Positions 63,244 through 64,000 of a stretch of 64,000 bases of DNA are shown piece by piece. Source of the stretch: Porphyrobacter sp. IPPAS B-1204. Lineage in GTDB: Bacteria > Pseudomonadota > Alphaproteobacteria > Sphingomonadales > Sphingomonadaceae. Under the pieces are notes generated by a model. The model worked only from the letters and a program-made list of their open reading frames with translations, searched no databases and was not told where the DNA came from. Position 1 is the stretch's first letter. Every line of letters starts with the position of its first letter. Both the position numbers and the translations under genes were made by a program. The stretch covers positions 558,001 to 622,000 of the forward strand of contig RHGM01000001.1 of assembly GCA_003724185.1 (NCBI GenBank), read 5' to 3'.

Positions 63244-63873
63244 ATGCGGATGCTCGCCATCGAAACCGCCTCCGAAGCGTGCAGCATTGCCCTGTTCGAG
63301 GGCGATGACCTGATCGCACGCGACCACCGCATCATGGGGCGCGGCCATGCCGAAGCGCTTGTGCCGATGATCGGAGCCTTGCCGGACAAGGGCCGGGCCG
63401 ATCGCATCCTTGTCAGCCTTGGCCCCGGCAGCTTTACCGGCGTGCGCATCGGCCTTGCCACTGCCCGCGCGCTGGGCTTTGCCTGGGGGGCAGAGGTGCT
63501 TGGCTATCCCACCCTCGGGCTGATTGCGGCGCAGGCGCAGGCGCTTCATGCTGCCCAACCGCTGACGGTTTGCGTCAATGGCGGGCATGGCGAATGGTTT
63601 GTGCAGGATTTCGGTGCTGATGGCCTCCCCGAAACCAAGGTGATCTCACAGACCCCGGAAACCGCGCAGGGTGACATCCATTACTCCTTTGCCGCCGGGA
63701 ATCGCGCACGCCAGTTGCTGGAGTTTGATGGCGCCGGGATGGTGACGCTCGACATCCTGCCCGACGCTGGCGCAGTGCCGCTGCTGAACCCGGCACTGCT
63801 GACCCTCGCGCTTGCCCCGATCTATGGGCGCGGGCCGGATGCGACCCCGATGGTATCGCGCATCCCGGCATGA
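63244..63873 (+). CDS. tsaB: tRNA threonylcarbamoyladenosine biosynthesis protein TsaB
   Basis: 209 residues from ATG 63244. ASKHA-fold features: M-L-A-I-E-T-A-S-E-A-C-S-I-A and G-P-G-S-F-T-G-V-R-I-G-L-A-T-A-R-A-L, the classic YeaZ/TsaB motif. It supports TsaD in making the t6A modification of tRNA. Its stop overlaps the rimI start by four bases, a conserved pairing. Confidence 0.96.
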   Translation: MRMLAIETASEACSIALFEGDDLIARDHRIMGRGHAEALVPMIGALPDKGRADRILVSLGPGSFTGVRIGLATARALGFAWGAEVLGYPTLGLIAAQAQALHAAQPLTVCVNGGHGEWFVQDFGADGLPETKVISQTPETAQGDIHYSFAAGNRARQLLEFDGAGMVTLDILPDAGAVPLLNPALLTLALAPIYGRGPDATPMVSRIPA

Positions 63874-64000
63874 GCCCCTGCCCCGCCACCCTCGACCGGA
63901 TCATGGCGGTGATGGAAGCCGCCTTCGATCCGGCGTTCGGCGAGGCCTGGAACCGGCGGCAGGTGGCCGATGCGCTGACCCTGTCCAGCACCCATGCTCT
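63870..64000 (+). CDS. rimI: Ribosomal-protein-alanine N-acetyltransferase RimI (3' partial)
   Basis: Only the first 43 residues are in the window: D-R-I-M-A-V-M-E-A-A-F-D-P-A-F-G-E-A-W is the beginning of a GNAT acetyltransferase. The four-base overlap with tsaB is a common arrangement for rimI, which acetylates ribosomal protein S18. The name rests on this context because the catalytic region is missing. Confidence 0.75.
   Translation, partial: MSPCPATLDRIMAVMEAAFDPAFGEAWNRRQVADALTLSSTHA

Noticed and set aside
63484..63489. Six-G run in tsaB as another frameshift
   Set aside because: The reading frame is intact through it (W-G-A-E), so the run length is correct here.
1..64000. CRISPR arrays, tRNA/rRNA genes, transposases or prophage genes
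   Set aside because: None seen: no regularly spaced direct repeats, no cloverleaf-like clusters, no mobile-element protein motifs.

Overview
The window is high-GC, tightly packed chromosomal DNA of an alphaproteobacterium, most likely a sphingomonad of the Erythrobacter/Porphyrobacter type. This placement is inferred from gene content: three large TonB-dependent receptors with periplasmic hydrolases, a TonB receptor-linked flavin halogenase, an AppA-like BLUF photoreceptor, a probable methylsuccinyl-CoA dehydrogenase and DUF1800/DUF1501 pairs. I see no rRNA, tRNA, CRISPR array, insertion sequence, prophage or origin. Genes run in short operons, often with 1-8 base start/stop overlaps.

Layout. 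1-4.1 kb: end of a DUF1989 gene, two coupled secreted amidohydrolases (the second without metal ligands) and a lipoprotein hydrolase. 4.1-14 kb: dctBD reading away from dctA, esterase, TonB receptor and an M14 peptidase; two palindromes resembling DctD sites lie between. 14-21.4 kb: BLUF/heme-B12-type photoreceptor, fatty-acid desaturase, AceE-like E1, MFS transporter, two MAPEG proteins. 21.4-30.5 kb: trxB, tyrosine phosphatase, response regulator, Mcd-like and second acyl-CoA dehydrogenase around a TonB receptor. 30.6-34.9 kb: ArsR, carbonic anhydrase, SulP transporter, second ArsR, and a degenerate dehydrogenase-fold gene. 35-39.9 kb: secreted alkylsulfatase, DUF1800, DUF1501. 39.9-50.6 kb: a beta-glucan (laminarin-type) locus: GH3, MFS, LacI, GH16, TonB receptor, and an oppositely oriented flavin halogenase, with a repeated LacI-type operator. 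50.6-54.1 kb: surface-polymer genes (nucleotidyltransferase, HAD phosphatase, TagB/TagF-like transferase, FkbM methyltransferase). 54-58.8 kb: renalase-like, egtD, egtB, class II DAHP synthase. 58.9-64 kb: M16 protease, Nfu scaffold, RutE-like reductase, tsaB, start of rimI.

Four genes (M14 peptidase, SulP, TagB/TagF-like, M16) are each broken once, always by one extra base in a G/C homopolymer, and removing it restores recognisable family sequence. One cause, most simply homopolymer miscalling in the assembly, would explain all four; they should not be read as real gene decay without raw reads.

The most interesting biology is (i) a DctBD circuit whose regulator lacks the GAFTGA loop and whose target promoter shows no sigma-54 box although near-canonical DctD palindromes are present, feeding an operon with a TonB receptor and two secreted hydrolases; (ii) a CO2/bicarbonate cassette flanked by two paralogous ArsR regulators sharing a TGCAA-based palindrome; (iii) a beta-glucan regulon with a flavin halogenase; and (iv) a light sensor next to a membrane-lipid desaturase.
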